From positions 1 to 13,070 of the forward strand of contig CAKUYZ010000049.1 of NCBI GenBank assembly GCA_934717675.1: DNA of 13,070 nucleotides. The letters are read 5' to 3'. The notes under the pieces were generated by a model. The model ran no database searches. It was given only the letters and a program-made list of their open reading frames with translations, and was not told the origin of the DNA. Below, piece by piece: positions 1-6,822 of this stretch. This stretch comes from an uncultured Bacteroidales bacterium (lineage in GTDB: Bacteria; Bacteroidota; Bacteroidia; Bacteroidales; Marinilabiliaceae). The stretch's first letter is position 1. Every line of letters starts with the position of its first letter. The translations under genes and the position numbers were made by a program.

Positions 1-846
1 GTATTGTGCACTTTGGCTTCTCAGTCTGTGAAGCATGGCCAGCGTATGAGGCGTTGAGTTATCATAAGGGTCGAATATATGTAAAACTGTGAGCCTGCCG
101 TCTTGAACCAATTGTGCAAGGCGAACAGAATCACCATAAGAATCCAACAAGCCAACATCCGCAACATTGCAACCGGCTGTTGTCTCTCGCTCATGTCTCC
201 GCCGCATGGTTTCCGCCGCCGTTGGAGGGAAATTGGCCACGTGTGAGCCTGCCCGACCGAGTAGTTTATCATACTCATCATTAGTGATCCCTGCGTTTTG
301 GGCAATTCCGAACCAGAAGGCATATTGCCCAACCGCATTGTTGGCATTTGCGGTGACAATGCGCATCGCGTAGCCGCAAATCCGTTCTGCCTCTTGGGTC
401 ACCACGCCAGCCAACTCCGCATTTCCGTCATCTTCAGACAGATGCTCACAATGAGCCACAGAGTCGTATCTCAACGAGGCCGCACTTCGCAACCTCGATA
501 AGGTCAGCTCAAAATCTCGCCTTGCCGCATTCAATTCGCCACCAATCACTTGGCAGTCTTTGGCATCGAAGGTCAAAACGCATCCCTCCGATATGAAATA
601 CGCCAATCCGCAAGCCGAGGCTGCCGCCATAACACGCCCGCCCGGCGCCAGAGGCAACCTGTGAACATCCTCGTCTGCCGCCATGGAGTCAACGATGCGC
701 AACGAGCCACTCGAATCGTAGGCATAGAAACGGATCGACGCGCAATCTCGTCCCTTGTGAAATTCACACTCGTCCGCGGCGGGCCTGGAACAAGATACGC
801 AAAAGAGGCAGGAGGCTAAAACGGCGGCCAAGCCTCCCGCCTTCAT
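1..846 (-). CDS. DUF4369/TlpA-like lipoprotein with thioredoxin-like C-terminus, partial (runs off left edge)
   Basis: An open frame of 282 codons runs from an ATG at 846 down to base 1 without a stop, so the gene continues outside the window. The N-terminus has one Lys, a hydrophobic stretch and Cys at 13, 16 and 19. The sequence CVSC with Cys19 is the likely lipidation site, with LASC/Cys13 as an alternative, suggesting an envelope lipoprotein. Residues about 27-115 fit the DUF4369 pattern: a YDSSGSLRIVDS strand, then a GGELNAA motif near 102-108. Residues about 226-282 resemble the start of a TlpA/thioredoxin fold: a D-S-Y-G-D strand, LVQDGRLTVLHIF at 246-258, then DPYDNSTPHT where such proteins usually have FWASWCGPC. 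Both redox cysteines are therefore absent in the part seen. A TAGG-like ribosome site lies just upstream and only 7 bases separate it from the kdsA stop, so it is probably co-transcribed with kdsA. The family assignment is by pattern memory; the substrate or partner is unknown. Confidence 0.75.
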   Translation of the reverse strand, partial: MKAGGLAAVLASCLFCVSCSRPAADECEFHKGRDCASIRFYAYDSSGSLRIVDSMAADEDVHRLPLAPGGRVMAAASACGLAYFISEGCVLTFDAKDCQVIGGELNAARRDFELTLSRLRSAASLRYDSVAHCEHLSEDDGNAELAGVVTQEAERICGYAMRIVTANANNAVGQYAFWFGIAQNAGITNDEYDKLLGRAGSHVANFPPTAAETMRRRHERETTAGCNVADVGLLDSYGDSVRLAQLVQDGRLTVLHIFDPYDNSTPHTLAMLHRLRSQSAQY

Positions 847-853
847 TCCCGAC

Positions 854-1675
854 CTACTTGAAGCCATTGACAACGCTCCTGATGGCTATGAGCCTTTCCA
901 TAAGCGGCTCAAAGAGATCCAGTTTGAGCATATTGGCCCCATCGGACTTTGCTATTGAAGGGTCGAAATGCGTCTCAAGGAAGAGGCCGTCAACGCCCAC
1001 GGCGACTCCAGCGCGCGCAATGGTCTCAATGAGGGCGGGCTTGCCGCCGGTCACGCCAGAAGCCTGGTTGGGTTGTTGGAGCGAGTGCGTAATGTCCAAC
1101 ACCACGGGAGCGAACTGGCGCATGACGGGCAGCCCGCGGAAGTCAACAACCAAATCATAATAGCCGAACATGGTGCCTCGATCCGTTATGAAGATATTGG
1201 AGTTGCCGCTGTCCACCACCTTTTTCACCACGTGAGCCATGGCTTCCGGAGCCAAGAACTGCCCTTTTTTTATGTTCACAACCTTTCCTGTGTGCGCAGC
1301 CGCCATCAAGATGTCGGTCTGCCGACACAGAAAAGCTGGAACCTGAAGCACGTCAACATACTCGGCAGCCATATCGGCCTCCTGAGCGGAGTGGAAGTCT
1401 GTGACCACAGGGACGCCAAACTCCGAACGCACCTTGGCCAGAATTTTAAGGGCTTTCTCATCGCCGATGCCGGAGAATGAGTCAATGCGCGAACGGTTGG
1501 CTTTGCGATAAGAACCCTTGAATATGAGCGGCAAGCGCAACTTGTCGCACACCTTGGCCAAATGGTCTGCAATACGGAGAGCCATATCCTCGCCCTCAAT
1601 GACGCAAGGGCCTGCCATGACAAAAAAATTGCCACTGTCAGTATTTCTAATCAGGGGGATGTTCTTTAGGTTCAT
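854..1675 (-). CDS. kdsA: 3-deoxy-8-phosphooctulonate (Kdo-8-P) synthase, metal-dependent type
   Basis: This cytoplasmic enzyme condenses phosphoenolpyruvate with arabinose 5-phosphate to make Kdo-8-phosphate for lipid A-core assembly. The 273-residue length is normal for the family. Visible family motifs are MAGPCVIEG (20-28), FKGSYRKANRS (52-62), the ITDRGTMFGY segment (163-172) and DITHSLQQPN (194-203). The residues matching the metal ligands of the metal-dependent class (Cys11, His185, Glu222, Asp233 in the Aquifex enzyme) are Cys24, His197, Glu234 and Asp245. Metal-independent enzymes such as that of E. coli have Asn in place of the Cys, so this copy should need a divalent metal. The start at 1675 is supported by the family N-terminus and a -7 box about 50 bases upstream. 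It is the first gene of a likely two-gene unit with the lipoprotein downstream. Confidence 0.96.
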   Translation of the reverse strand: MNLKNIPLIRNTDSGNFFVMAGPCVIEGEDMALRIADHLAKVCDKLRLPLIFKGSYRKANRSRIDSFSGIGDEKALKILAKVRSEFGVPVVTDFHSAQEADMAAEYVDVLQVPAFLCRQTDILMAAAHTGKVVNIKKGQFLAPEAMAHVVKKVVDSGNSNIFITDRGTMFGYYDLVVDFRGLPVMRQFAPVVLDITHSLQQPNQASGVTGGKPALIETIARAGVAVGVDGLFLETHFDPSIAKSDGANMLKLDLFEPLMERLIAIRSVVNGFK

Positions 1676-1724
1676 ACTATTGTATATTTAAACGGATATG
1701 CGCAAAAAGCCCGCACATCCGTAA

Positions 1725-1732
1725 CAAAGATA
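1725..1732 (-). promoter_or_regulatory. Predicted -7 box (TATCTTTG) of the kdsA promoter
   Basis: Read on the minus strand this is TATCTTTG, an exact match to the Bacteroidota -7 consensus TAnnTTTG. It would give a leader of roughly 40 bases before kdsA. No clean TTTG -33 element sits at the usual spacing. A GGGCA-AAA-TGCCC inverted repeat (1742-1754) lies just upstream, about where a -33 element or operator would be. Confidence 0.5.
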
Positions 1733-1831
1733 CTGCATTCGGGGCAAAATGCCCATAAACGTGACAACTTGGGCGGCAATTGCCTCACAGTGCGTACGTG
1801 AGCGCAAGCGAAATCAGCACCTATGTTTAAA

Positions 1832-1847
1832 TATTTTTGTATATTTG
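1832..1847 (+). promoter_or_regulatory. Two overlapping predicted -7 boxes for the oad operon
   Basis: TATTTTTG (1832-1839) is followed directly by TATATTTG (1840-1847). Both match TAnnTTTG exactly, in an AT-rich patch 64-80 bases before oadG. No -33 TTTG stands out at normal spacing. Either could be the start point for the three-gene decarboxylase operon. Confidence 0.45.
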
Positions 1848-1910
1848 GGTTGCCTTTGGCCTTTGTTTCGCATTGGCCGCAACGGTTGATAACAAAAAGT
1901 ATTTAAAACC

Positions 1911-2168
1911 ATGGAGAATAACATAGTCGAAGCCCTAAAGCTGCTTGTCGTTGGCATGGGAACCGTGTTTGTCGTGCTCCTCATTATAATTGAGGGCGGC
2001 AAGCTTCTAATAAGGGCTGTGAACAGATTTGTCCCCGAGGACGAAAGTGAGCAGGCCAAGGCCACAAGCGACACGGGAGTCAGCCCTGCTGTCGCTAAAG
2101 CCATTGACGCCGCCGTGAACCAGATAACTGGCGGGCAAGCTAAAGTGATTGACATAAAGAAGCTTTAG
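1911..2168 (+). CDS. oadG: Sodium pump decarboxylase gamma subunit (OadG family)
   Basis: This is the small membrane-anchoring subunit that holds the alpha and beta subunits of a sodium-translocating decarboxylase together. The 85-residue protein has one membrane helix at about 8-27 containing the family's GMGTVF motif (15-20). A short charged stretch follows, then a cytoplasmic tail ending in a small-residue helix (PAVAKAIDAAVNQITG, about 59-74) and a basic end. Size and layout are typical of OadG. It begins the cluster, 91 bases before the alpha subunit start. Assignment rests on the membrane helix, size and neighbours, since gamma subunits are poorly conserved in sequence. It could equally belong to a methylmalonyl-CoA decarboxylase-type pump, but the biotin domain fused to the alpha subunit favours the oxaloacetate type. 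Confidence 0.88.
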   Translation: MENNIVEALKLLVVGMGTVFVVLLIIIEGGKLLIRAVNRFVPEDESEQAKATSDTGVSPAVAKAIDAAVNQITGGQAKVIDIKKL

Positions 2169-2259
2169 GCGTAATTCTCGAAAACAAAAACTCAATCCAC
2201 AATGCCGCAAACGCCACCCGATGACCCATGGGCGGCGGCGGCAATATCTGAAAACAATA

Positions 2260-4104
2260 ATGGCAAAAGAGATAAAGTTCAGCCTCGTCTTTCGAGACAT
2301 GTGGCAATCTTCTGGCAAATACGTCCCCCGCGTAGACCAACTGGTCAAAGTGGCTCCTGCAATCATCAAGATGGGCTGCTTTGCGCGTGTCGAGACAAAT
2401 GGCGGTGGTTTTGAGCAGGTTAACTTGCTCTATGGCGAGAACCCTAACCGTGCGGTGAGGGAGTGGACAAAGCCCTTCCACGAGGCGGGGATCCAGACGC
2501 ACATGTTGGACCGCGCCCTAAACGGACTGCGCATGAGCCCCGTGCCAGCCGATGTGAGAAAACTTTTCTATAAAGTCAAGAAACGTCAGGGTACCGACAT
2601 TGCGCGCACATTCTGCGGACTGAACGACCCACGGAACATAATCCCCTCCATCGGCTACGCCCACGATGGCGGCATGATCTCGCAGTGCTGCCTGTGCCTC
2701 ACCTACTCGCCCATCCACACCGTGGAGTATTACACCAACCTGGCTTTCCAGCTCATTGAGGCCGGGGCTGACGAGATCTGCCTCAAAGATATGGCTGGAA
2801 TTGGCCGCCCGGTGTCTTTGGGCAAAATTGTCGCCGCCATCAAAGCGAAATATCCCGACATCACAATTCAGTACCACAGCCACGCGGGCCCAGGCCTCAG
2901 CATGGCCTCCATTCTGGAGGTTTGTCAAGCCGGTTGCGACATTGTCGATGTGGGCATGGAGCCGCTGTCTTGGGGCACGGCGCACGCCGATGTGCTGGCG
3001 GTGCAGGCCATGCTGAAAGACGCCGGCTTCATTGTCCCTGAAATCAATATGGAGGCCTATATGGAGGTCCGCTCCTTGGTTCAAGACATGATTGACGACT
3101 TCTTGGGCTACTACATACCTAGCCGCAACCGACTCATGAACTCCCTGCTCATAGGCCCAGGACTTCCTGGCGGCATGATGGGCTCCCTCATGACAGACTT
3201 GGAGACCAACCTCGCCTCGCTTAACACTTGGAAGGAGAAGCATGGCCAACCCAAACTGACGCAAGATCAGCTGCTGATAAAACTCTTCAACGAGGTGGCA
3301 TATGTATGGCCCATGATGGGTTACCCGTGCCTTGTGACGCCATTCAGCCAATATGTCAAGAATATGGCGCTGATGAACGTCATCCAGATGGAGAAAGGCA
3401 AGGAGCGTTGGAGCATGATTGCCGACGACATTTGGGACATGATGCTTGGCAAGAGCGGCAAATTGCCAGGGGCGTTGGCTCCTGAACTTGTGGCCAAGGC
3501 CAAAGAGCAAGGTCGCCAGTTCCACGATGAAGACCCGCAGACCAACTACCCTGACGCCCTTGACGAGTTTAGGAACGAGATGAAAGCCAACAATTGGGAC
3601 TTCGGCGAAGACGACGAGGAGTTGTTTGAGCTGGCAATGCACCCTCAGCAATACCGCGCCTACAAGAGTGGCAAGGCAAAGGCCGACTTCGAGGCCGACC
3701 TGGCCAAGCGCAAAGCCGAGAAGAACAAGGGCGCGGCGCTCACCACGCCGCAGACCATTGTGGTGGACGTCGACGGGCAGAAATATCAAGTGACAATTGG
3801 TCCCAAAGACGCCACGCCCGCAGCTTCCGCAACCAATGCGGCACAGACGCACACAACAGCGAGCGCAGGAGACGGCGAGCCTCTGACCGCGCCGCTTGAG
3901 GGCAAGTTCTACATGGTGAAGAATAACGGCGACAAACCCGTGAAAGTGGGAGACCTCGTGAAGAAGGGCCAGACGGTCTGCTACATCGAGGCCATGAAGA
4001 CTTTCAACGCCATTGCTGCGGAGAAAGACGGAGTGGTGACGGAGATTTGCCTGACTAGCGGTTCCGCCGTGGCAGAGGACGACGTATTGATGAAAATCAA
4101 ATAA
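2260..4104 (+). CDS. oadA: Oxaloacetate decarboxylase alpha subunit (carboxyltransferase with C-terminal biotin domain)
   Basis: This subunit takes the carboxyl group from oxaloacetate (or a related 2-oxo acid) onto biotin and presents it to the membrane beta subunit, coupling decarboxylation to sodium export. The 614-residue protein starts at MAKEIKFSLV. An in-frame ATG at 2221 would add 13 residues (MTHGRRRQYLKTI) that do not look like the family, so I prefer 2260. The carboxyltransferase barrel shows RDMWQSS (12-18), Lys176 in LKDMAG and His206/His208 in YHSHAG, the expected metal and catalytic sites. A long conserved domain follows (GPGLPGGMMGSL, then PYCLVTPFSQY-type sequence). An Ala/Thr-rich linker at about 518-540 leads to the biotinyl domain at about 542-614 with EAMKT, Lys580 being the biotin site 34 residues from the end. 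The motif is EAMKT rather than the common EAMKM. It sits between oadG and oadB. Confidence 0.94.
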   Translation: MAKEIKFSLVFRDMWQSSGKYVPRVDQLVKVAPAIIKMGCFARVETNGGGFEQVNLLYGENPNRAVREWTKPFHEAGIQTHMLDRALNGLRMSPVPADVRKLFYKVKKRQGTDIARTFCGLNDPRNIIPSIGYAHDGGMISQCCLCLTYSPIHTVEYYTNLAFQLIEAGADEICLKDMAGIGRPVSLGKIVAAIKAKYPDITIQYHSHAGPGLSMASILEVCQAGCDIVDVGMEPLSWGTAHADVLAVQAMLKDAGFIVPEINMEAYMEVRSLVQDMIDDFLGYYIPSRNRLMNSLLIGPGLPGGMMGSLMTDLETNLASLNTWKEKHGQPKLTQDQLLIKLFNEVAYVWPMMGYPCLVTPFSQYVKNMALMNVIQMEKGKERWSMIADDIWDMMLGKSGKLPGALAPELVAKAKEQGRQFHDEDPQTNYPDALDEFRNEMKANNWDFGEDDEELFELAMHPQQYRAYKSGKAKADFEADLAKRKAEKNKGAALTTPQTIVVDVDGQKYQVTIGPKDATPAASATNAAQTHTTASAGDGEPLTAPLEGKFYMVKNNGDKPVKVGDLVKKGQTVCYIEAMKTFNAIAAEKDGVVTEICLTSGSAVAEDDVLMKIK

Positions 4105-4107
4105 GGA
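4103..4107 (+). promoter_or_regulatory. Ribosome binding site of oadB overlapping the oadA stop
   Basis: AAGGA overlaps the TAA stop of oadA and lies 9 bases before the oadB ATG. It is one of the few recognisable Shine-Dalgarno sequences in the window and suggests coupled translation of alpha and beta subunits. Confidence 0.6.
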
Positions 4108-4116
4108 AGCCATATT

Positions 4117-5361
4117 ATGCAAGAGATATTAGAAAAGATATATGGAATGACGGCCATCGGGTCTATCATAGACCATCCGGAATTCCTTATCATGTACGCA
4201 TTGGCGTTCCTACTCCTCTACTTGGGCATAAAGAAAGAGTTTGAACCTCTTCTGCTTGTGCCGATAGCTTTTGGCGTGCTGATAGCCAACTTCCCAGGAG
4301 GCGGCATGGGAGTTATTGCTGCCGATGGTGAGGGCATGGTTCACTTTATGCAAAACGGCCATGAAGTGGCGAAAAACGTCTATGAGATGTCATTGCCCGA
4401 AATTGCTCATGACCTTGGCATAATGAATTTTCTCTATTATGCCTTGATTAAGACGGGCTTCCTCCCGCCAATCATCTTTATGGGTGTGGGCGCGCTGACC
4501 GACTTCGGCCCCATGCTGCGCAACTTGAAATTGGCCATCTTTGGCGCAGGCGCGCAGTTCGGCATCTTTGCGGTGCTGCTCGTGGCCTGTAACTTCTTCA
4601 CGTTGCCCGAGGCCGCGTCTTTGGCAATAATTGGTGGAGCCGACGGCCCCACGGCCATTTTCACCACCATCAAGCTTGCGCCGCACCTGCTTGGCCCCAT
4701 AGCCATTGCCGCCTACTCATACATGGCTTTAGTCCCCGTCATCGTGCCACTTGTAGTAAAGCTGACCTGCTCTGAGAAAGAACTCAAAATCAATATGAAG
4801 GAGCAGGATAAGCTCTACCCCAACAAGACGGAGATTAAGAACATGAAGGCGTTGAAGATAATCTTCCCAATAGCCACGACAACCGTGGTGGCCATCATTG
4901 TCCCCGATGCCGTATCCCTTGTGGGTATGCTCATGTTTGGTAACCTGATCAAGGAGATTGGCACGAACACGTCGAGGATATTCGATGCGGCCTCAAACGC
5001 CATAATGAATTCTGCCACAATATTCTTGGGTCTCTCTGTTGGCGCAACCATGACGGTGGACGCCTTCCTGAACTGGACGACCATTGGCATTGTGGCTGGT
5101 GGGTTCTTGGCCTTTGGCTTCTCCATCTTTGGCGGCATCATGCTTGTGAAGATTATGAACCTTTTCAGCAAGAAGAAGATAAACCCGCTTGTTGGAGCCA
5201 CAGGACTGAGCGCCGTGCCTATGGCCTCACGCGTGGCAAATGAGATCGCCCTCAAGTATGATCCGCGCAACCATGTACTCAACTACTGTATGTCATCCAA
5301 TGTATCTGGCGTCATTGGTTCTGCCGTGGCGGCTGGTATACTGATTTCCTTCTTAGGATAA
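4117..5361 (+). CDS. oadB: Sodium pump decarboxylase beta subunit
   Basis: This integral inner-membrane subunit decarboxylates carboxybiotin and moves sodium ions across the membrane. The 414-residue protein has many hydrophobic helices. The conserved GGADGPTAIFTT motif (173-184) contains Asp176, which matches the essential aspartate of known beta subunits. The second signature, NPLVGATGLSAVPMASRVAN (356-375), includes the serine/proline residues linked to the second ion path. A charged cytoplasmic loop (about 217-245) separates the two halves. Length fits the longer forms of the family. The gene starts 12 bases after oadA, behind a good ribosome site, and ends 20 bases before a strong terminator, so oadG-oadA-oadB form one operon. 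Confidence 0.96.
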   Translation: MQEILEKIYGMTAIGSIIDHPEFLIMYALAFLLLYLGIKKEFEPLLLVPIAFGVLIANFPGGGMGVIAADGEGMVHFMQNGHEVAKNVYEMSLPEIAHDLGIMNFLYYALIKTGFLPPIIFMGVGALTDFGPMLRNLKLAIFGAGAQFGIFAVLLVACNFFTLPEAASLAIIGGADGPTAIFTTIKLAPHLLGPIAIAAYSYMALVPVIVPLVVKLTCSEKELKINMKEQDKLYPNKTEIKNMKALKIIFPIATTTVVAIIVPDAVSLVGMLMFGNLIKEIGTNTSRIFDAASNAIMNSATIFLGLSVGATMTVDAFLNWTTIGIVAGGFLAFGFSIFGGIMLVKIMNLFSKKKINPLVGATGLSAVPMASRVANEIALKYDPRNHVLNYCMSSNVSGVIGSAVAAGILISFLG

Positions 5362-5381
5362 GAGTTTCCGACACACACATC

Positions 5382-5419
5382 AAAAGCGTCACCATGACTT
5401 TGTCATGGCGACGCTTTTT
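5382..5419 (+). terminator. Rho-independent terminator of the oad operon
   Basis: AAAAGCGTC-A-CCATGAC pairs with GTCATGG-C-GACGCTTTT around a TTT loop, giving 16 pairs with a single A/C mismatch, and runs into a T tract. The A-rich 5' side means it could also work for transcripts coming from the right. Confidence 0.88.
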
Positions 5420-5427
5420 CTATGAGG

Positions 5428-5460
5428 GCAAATTCAGAGGGTCTTAGCATTCTGATTTGC
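5428..5460. repeat. Hairpin in the oadB-asparaginase gap
   Basis: GCAAATTCAGA (5428-5438) pairs with TCTGATTTGC (5451-5460) with one bulged T, leaving a loop of about 12 bases. No T tract follows directly. It lies just after the oad terminator and before a run of further repeats. Function unknown. Confidence 0.5.
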
Positions 5461-5461
5461 A

Positions 5462-5559
5462 CCTCTGCGGCGAAGTTTTTTGTATGGTGGTGGACGCTAC
5501 GACTTAATATACCCCTCTGTGGCGAGGAGGGGTGCTAGCCTCGCTTTTTTTGTTTATGG
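5462..5559. repeat. Degenerate direct repeat pair with T-tracts
   Basis: CCTCTGCGGCGAAG (5462-5475) and CCTCTGTGGCGAGG (5514-5527) match at 12 of 14 positions. Both are followed by a T-run and TG..TATGG-like sequence (5476-5487 and 5545-5559). The second copy has an extra 17-base block that creates a terminator-like hairpin. It may be a small palindromic intergenic repeat or part of a non-coding RNA. Confidence 0.45.
5522..5551 (+). terminator. Terminator-like hairpin with seven-T tract and competing upstream hairpin
   Basis: GCGAGG (5522-5527) pairs with CCTCGC (5539-5544), directly followed by seven T. An alternative hairpin, ACCCCTC (5511-5517) with GAGGGGT (5527-5533), uses overlapping bases, so both cannot form together. 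That is the geometry of an attenuator, but no leader peptide or ligand pocket is recognised. Without a known upstream start site it could simply be the end of a small RNA. Confidence 0.45.
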
Positions 5560-5600
5560 CACTCAACCAACCGCACTGTATGAGATGGATACACGCGACT

Positions 5601-5608
5601 TAGTTTTG
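5601..5608 (+). promoter_or_regulatory. Predicted -7 box (TAGTTTTG) for the asparaginase gene
   Basis: TAGTTTTG matches TAnnTTTG exactly and lies about 125 bases before the gene. No good -33 TTTG is seen at 19-21 bases upstream, so this is only moderately supported. The rest of 5609-5734 is AT-rich with no other feature I recognise. Confidence 0.35.
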
Positions 5609-5734
5609 TATATATTCCTTTGTCATCGCATTTGTGTTCTGTTTGGCCACGGGAATTATTATAAGCATAATTAAGAATGGAGAATAGACGCTTTTGACTA
5701 ATTTTGATAAGATCTTAACCCGACAGACAACCCG

Positions 5735-6766
5735 ATGAAAAAAACCTCTATCCTGCTTATTTACACAGGAGGAACGATAGGAATGATTCAAAACCATGAC
5801 ACGGGGGCTCTTGAGAGCTTTAATTTTGAACATCTTCTGTCTCATGTGCCTGAAATTCGTCAATTCAACCTGCGGATAGACTCGCGCACGTTCACACATC
5901 CTTTGGACTCATCGGACATCGACCCATCTCATTGGGCGGAACTTGTCAAAATTATCTCCGAAAACTATGAAGAATATGACGGCTTTGTGGTGCTACACGG
6001 CACGGACACCATGGCCTTTTCCTCTTCTGCCCTTAGTTTTATGCTGGAGGGCCTTAACAAGCCTGTCATACTCACGGGAAGTCAGTTGCCCATAGGGGCT
6101 TTAAGGACAGACGGCAAGGCCAACTTGATAACCGCCATTGACATTGCCGCGGCCAAGCGCACCGATGGGTCTCCCATGGTGCCTGAGGTCTGTGTGGTTT
6201 TTCATGAAAAATTGTTCCGCGGTAACAGAGTGACCAAAGTAGATACGGACAATTTTGATGCTTTCGACTCCCCTAACCTCCCCCCCCTGGCCATATCTGG
6301 CACTGAGATTAAATATAATCATGCGCTAATTCGCACGTATGACAAAGGCGCCAAGTTGAAGCCTCACTACAAGATGGACACCCATCTGATCATATTCTCA
6401 CTATTTCCTGGCCTTCGACCCGAAATTGTGGAAAACGTGCTGAACTCGCCGGATCTTAAAGGTATAATTTTCAGAACTTTCGGCTCTGGCAATGCACCCA
6501 GGAATGAGAGGCTGCTGGGCACTTTGAAAACAGCGATGGAGAACGGCAAGGTGATTGTGAACATATCACAATGCCATCGGGGCTGCGTACACCAAGAGCG
6601 ATATGGCACAGGGCTTCAGCTAGCGGATGTTGGCATAGTGAGCGGACTAGACATGACCATTGAGGCCGCTCTGGCCAAGTTGATGTTTCTATTTGGTGAA
6701 GGGATGGATGCGAGAGCGGTCTCAAACCTTATGACTCAAGATATTGCAGGAGAGGTATCTATATAA
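5735..6766 (+). CDS. ansA: Type I L-asparaginase (cytoplasmic)
   Basis: This enzyme hydrolyses L-asparagine to aspartate and ammonia. The 343-residue protein has the two family signatures near the N-terminus: YTGGTIGM (10-17, nucleophile candidate Thr14) and HGTDTMAF (88-95, Thr90-Asp91). The catalytic lysine equivalent is Lys168 in FRGNRVTK (161-168). RTDGKANL (124-131) and FRTFGSGNAP in the C-terminal half are also typical. No signal peptide is seen, which fits the cytoplasmic type I enzyme. The gene stands alone on the plus strand and converges on dnaA, with one terminator between. Aspartate formed could feed oxaloacetate metabolism, and so in principle the upstream decarboxylase, but no co-transcription is apparent. 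Confidence 0.94.
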   Translation: MKKTSILLIYTGGTIGMIQNHDTGALESFNFEHLLSHVPEIRQFNLRIDSRTFTHPLDSSDIDPSHWAELVKIISENYEEYDGFVVLHGTDTMAFSSSALSFMLEGLNKPVILTGSQLPIGALRTDGKANLITAIDIAAAKRTDGSPMVPEVCVVFHEKLFRGNRVTKVDTDNFDAFDSPNLPPLAISGTEIKYNHALIRTYDKGAKLKPHYKMDTHLIIFSLFPGLRPEIVENVLNSPDLKGIIFRTFGSGNAPRNERLLGTLKTAMENGKVIVNISQCHRGCVHQERYGTGLQLADVGIVSGLDMTIEAALAKLMFLFGEGMDARAVSNLMTQDIAGEVSI

Positions 6767-6771
6767 AGAAG

Positions 6772-6805
6772 TCCCCGCACGCCTCATGAGTGTGCGGGGA
6801 TTTTT
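6772..6805 (+). terminator. Terminator between asparaginase gene and dnaA
   Basis: TCCCCGCACGC (6772-6782) pairs with GTGTGCGGGGA (6790-6800), allowing one G-U pair, and runs into five T. The two genes converge here, so it may serve both, though on the minus side the trailing T-rich sequence is interrupted. Confidence 0.88.
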
Positions 6806-6822
6806 AATGTCATTACGACGCC

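Noticed and set aside
2221..2259. Upstream in-frame start for oadA
   Set aside because: The added residues MTHGRRRQYLKTI do not look like the family, whose conserved part begins at MAKEIKFSLV.
2202..2414. Plus-strand frame of 70 codons starting MPQTPPDDPWAAAA between oadG and oadA
   Set aside because: Most of it overlaps oadA out of frame and turns into Arg/Cys-rich nonsense; no ribosome site.
2518..4122. Long minus-strand open frame (534 codons) opposite oadA
   Set aside because: Fully antisense to a well-conserved gene; His/Val/Leu-rich composition typical of a codon-bias shadow, no family resemblance.
5480..5674. 64-codon frame from a TTG start in the oadB-asparaginase gap
   Set aside because: Runs through the repeat pair and a terminator-like hairpin; no start signal and no recognisable protein features.
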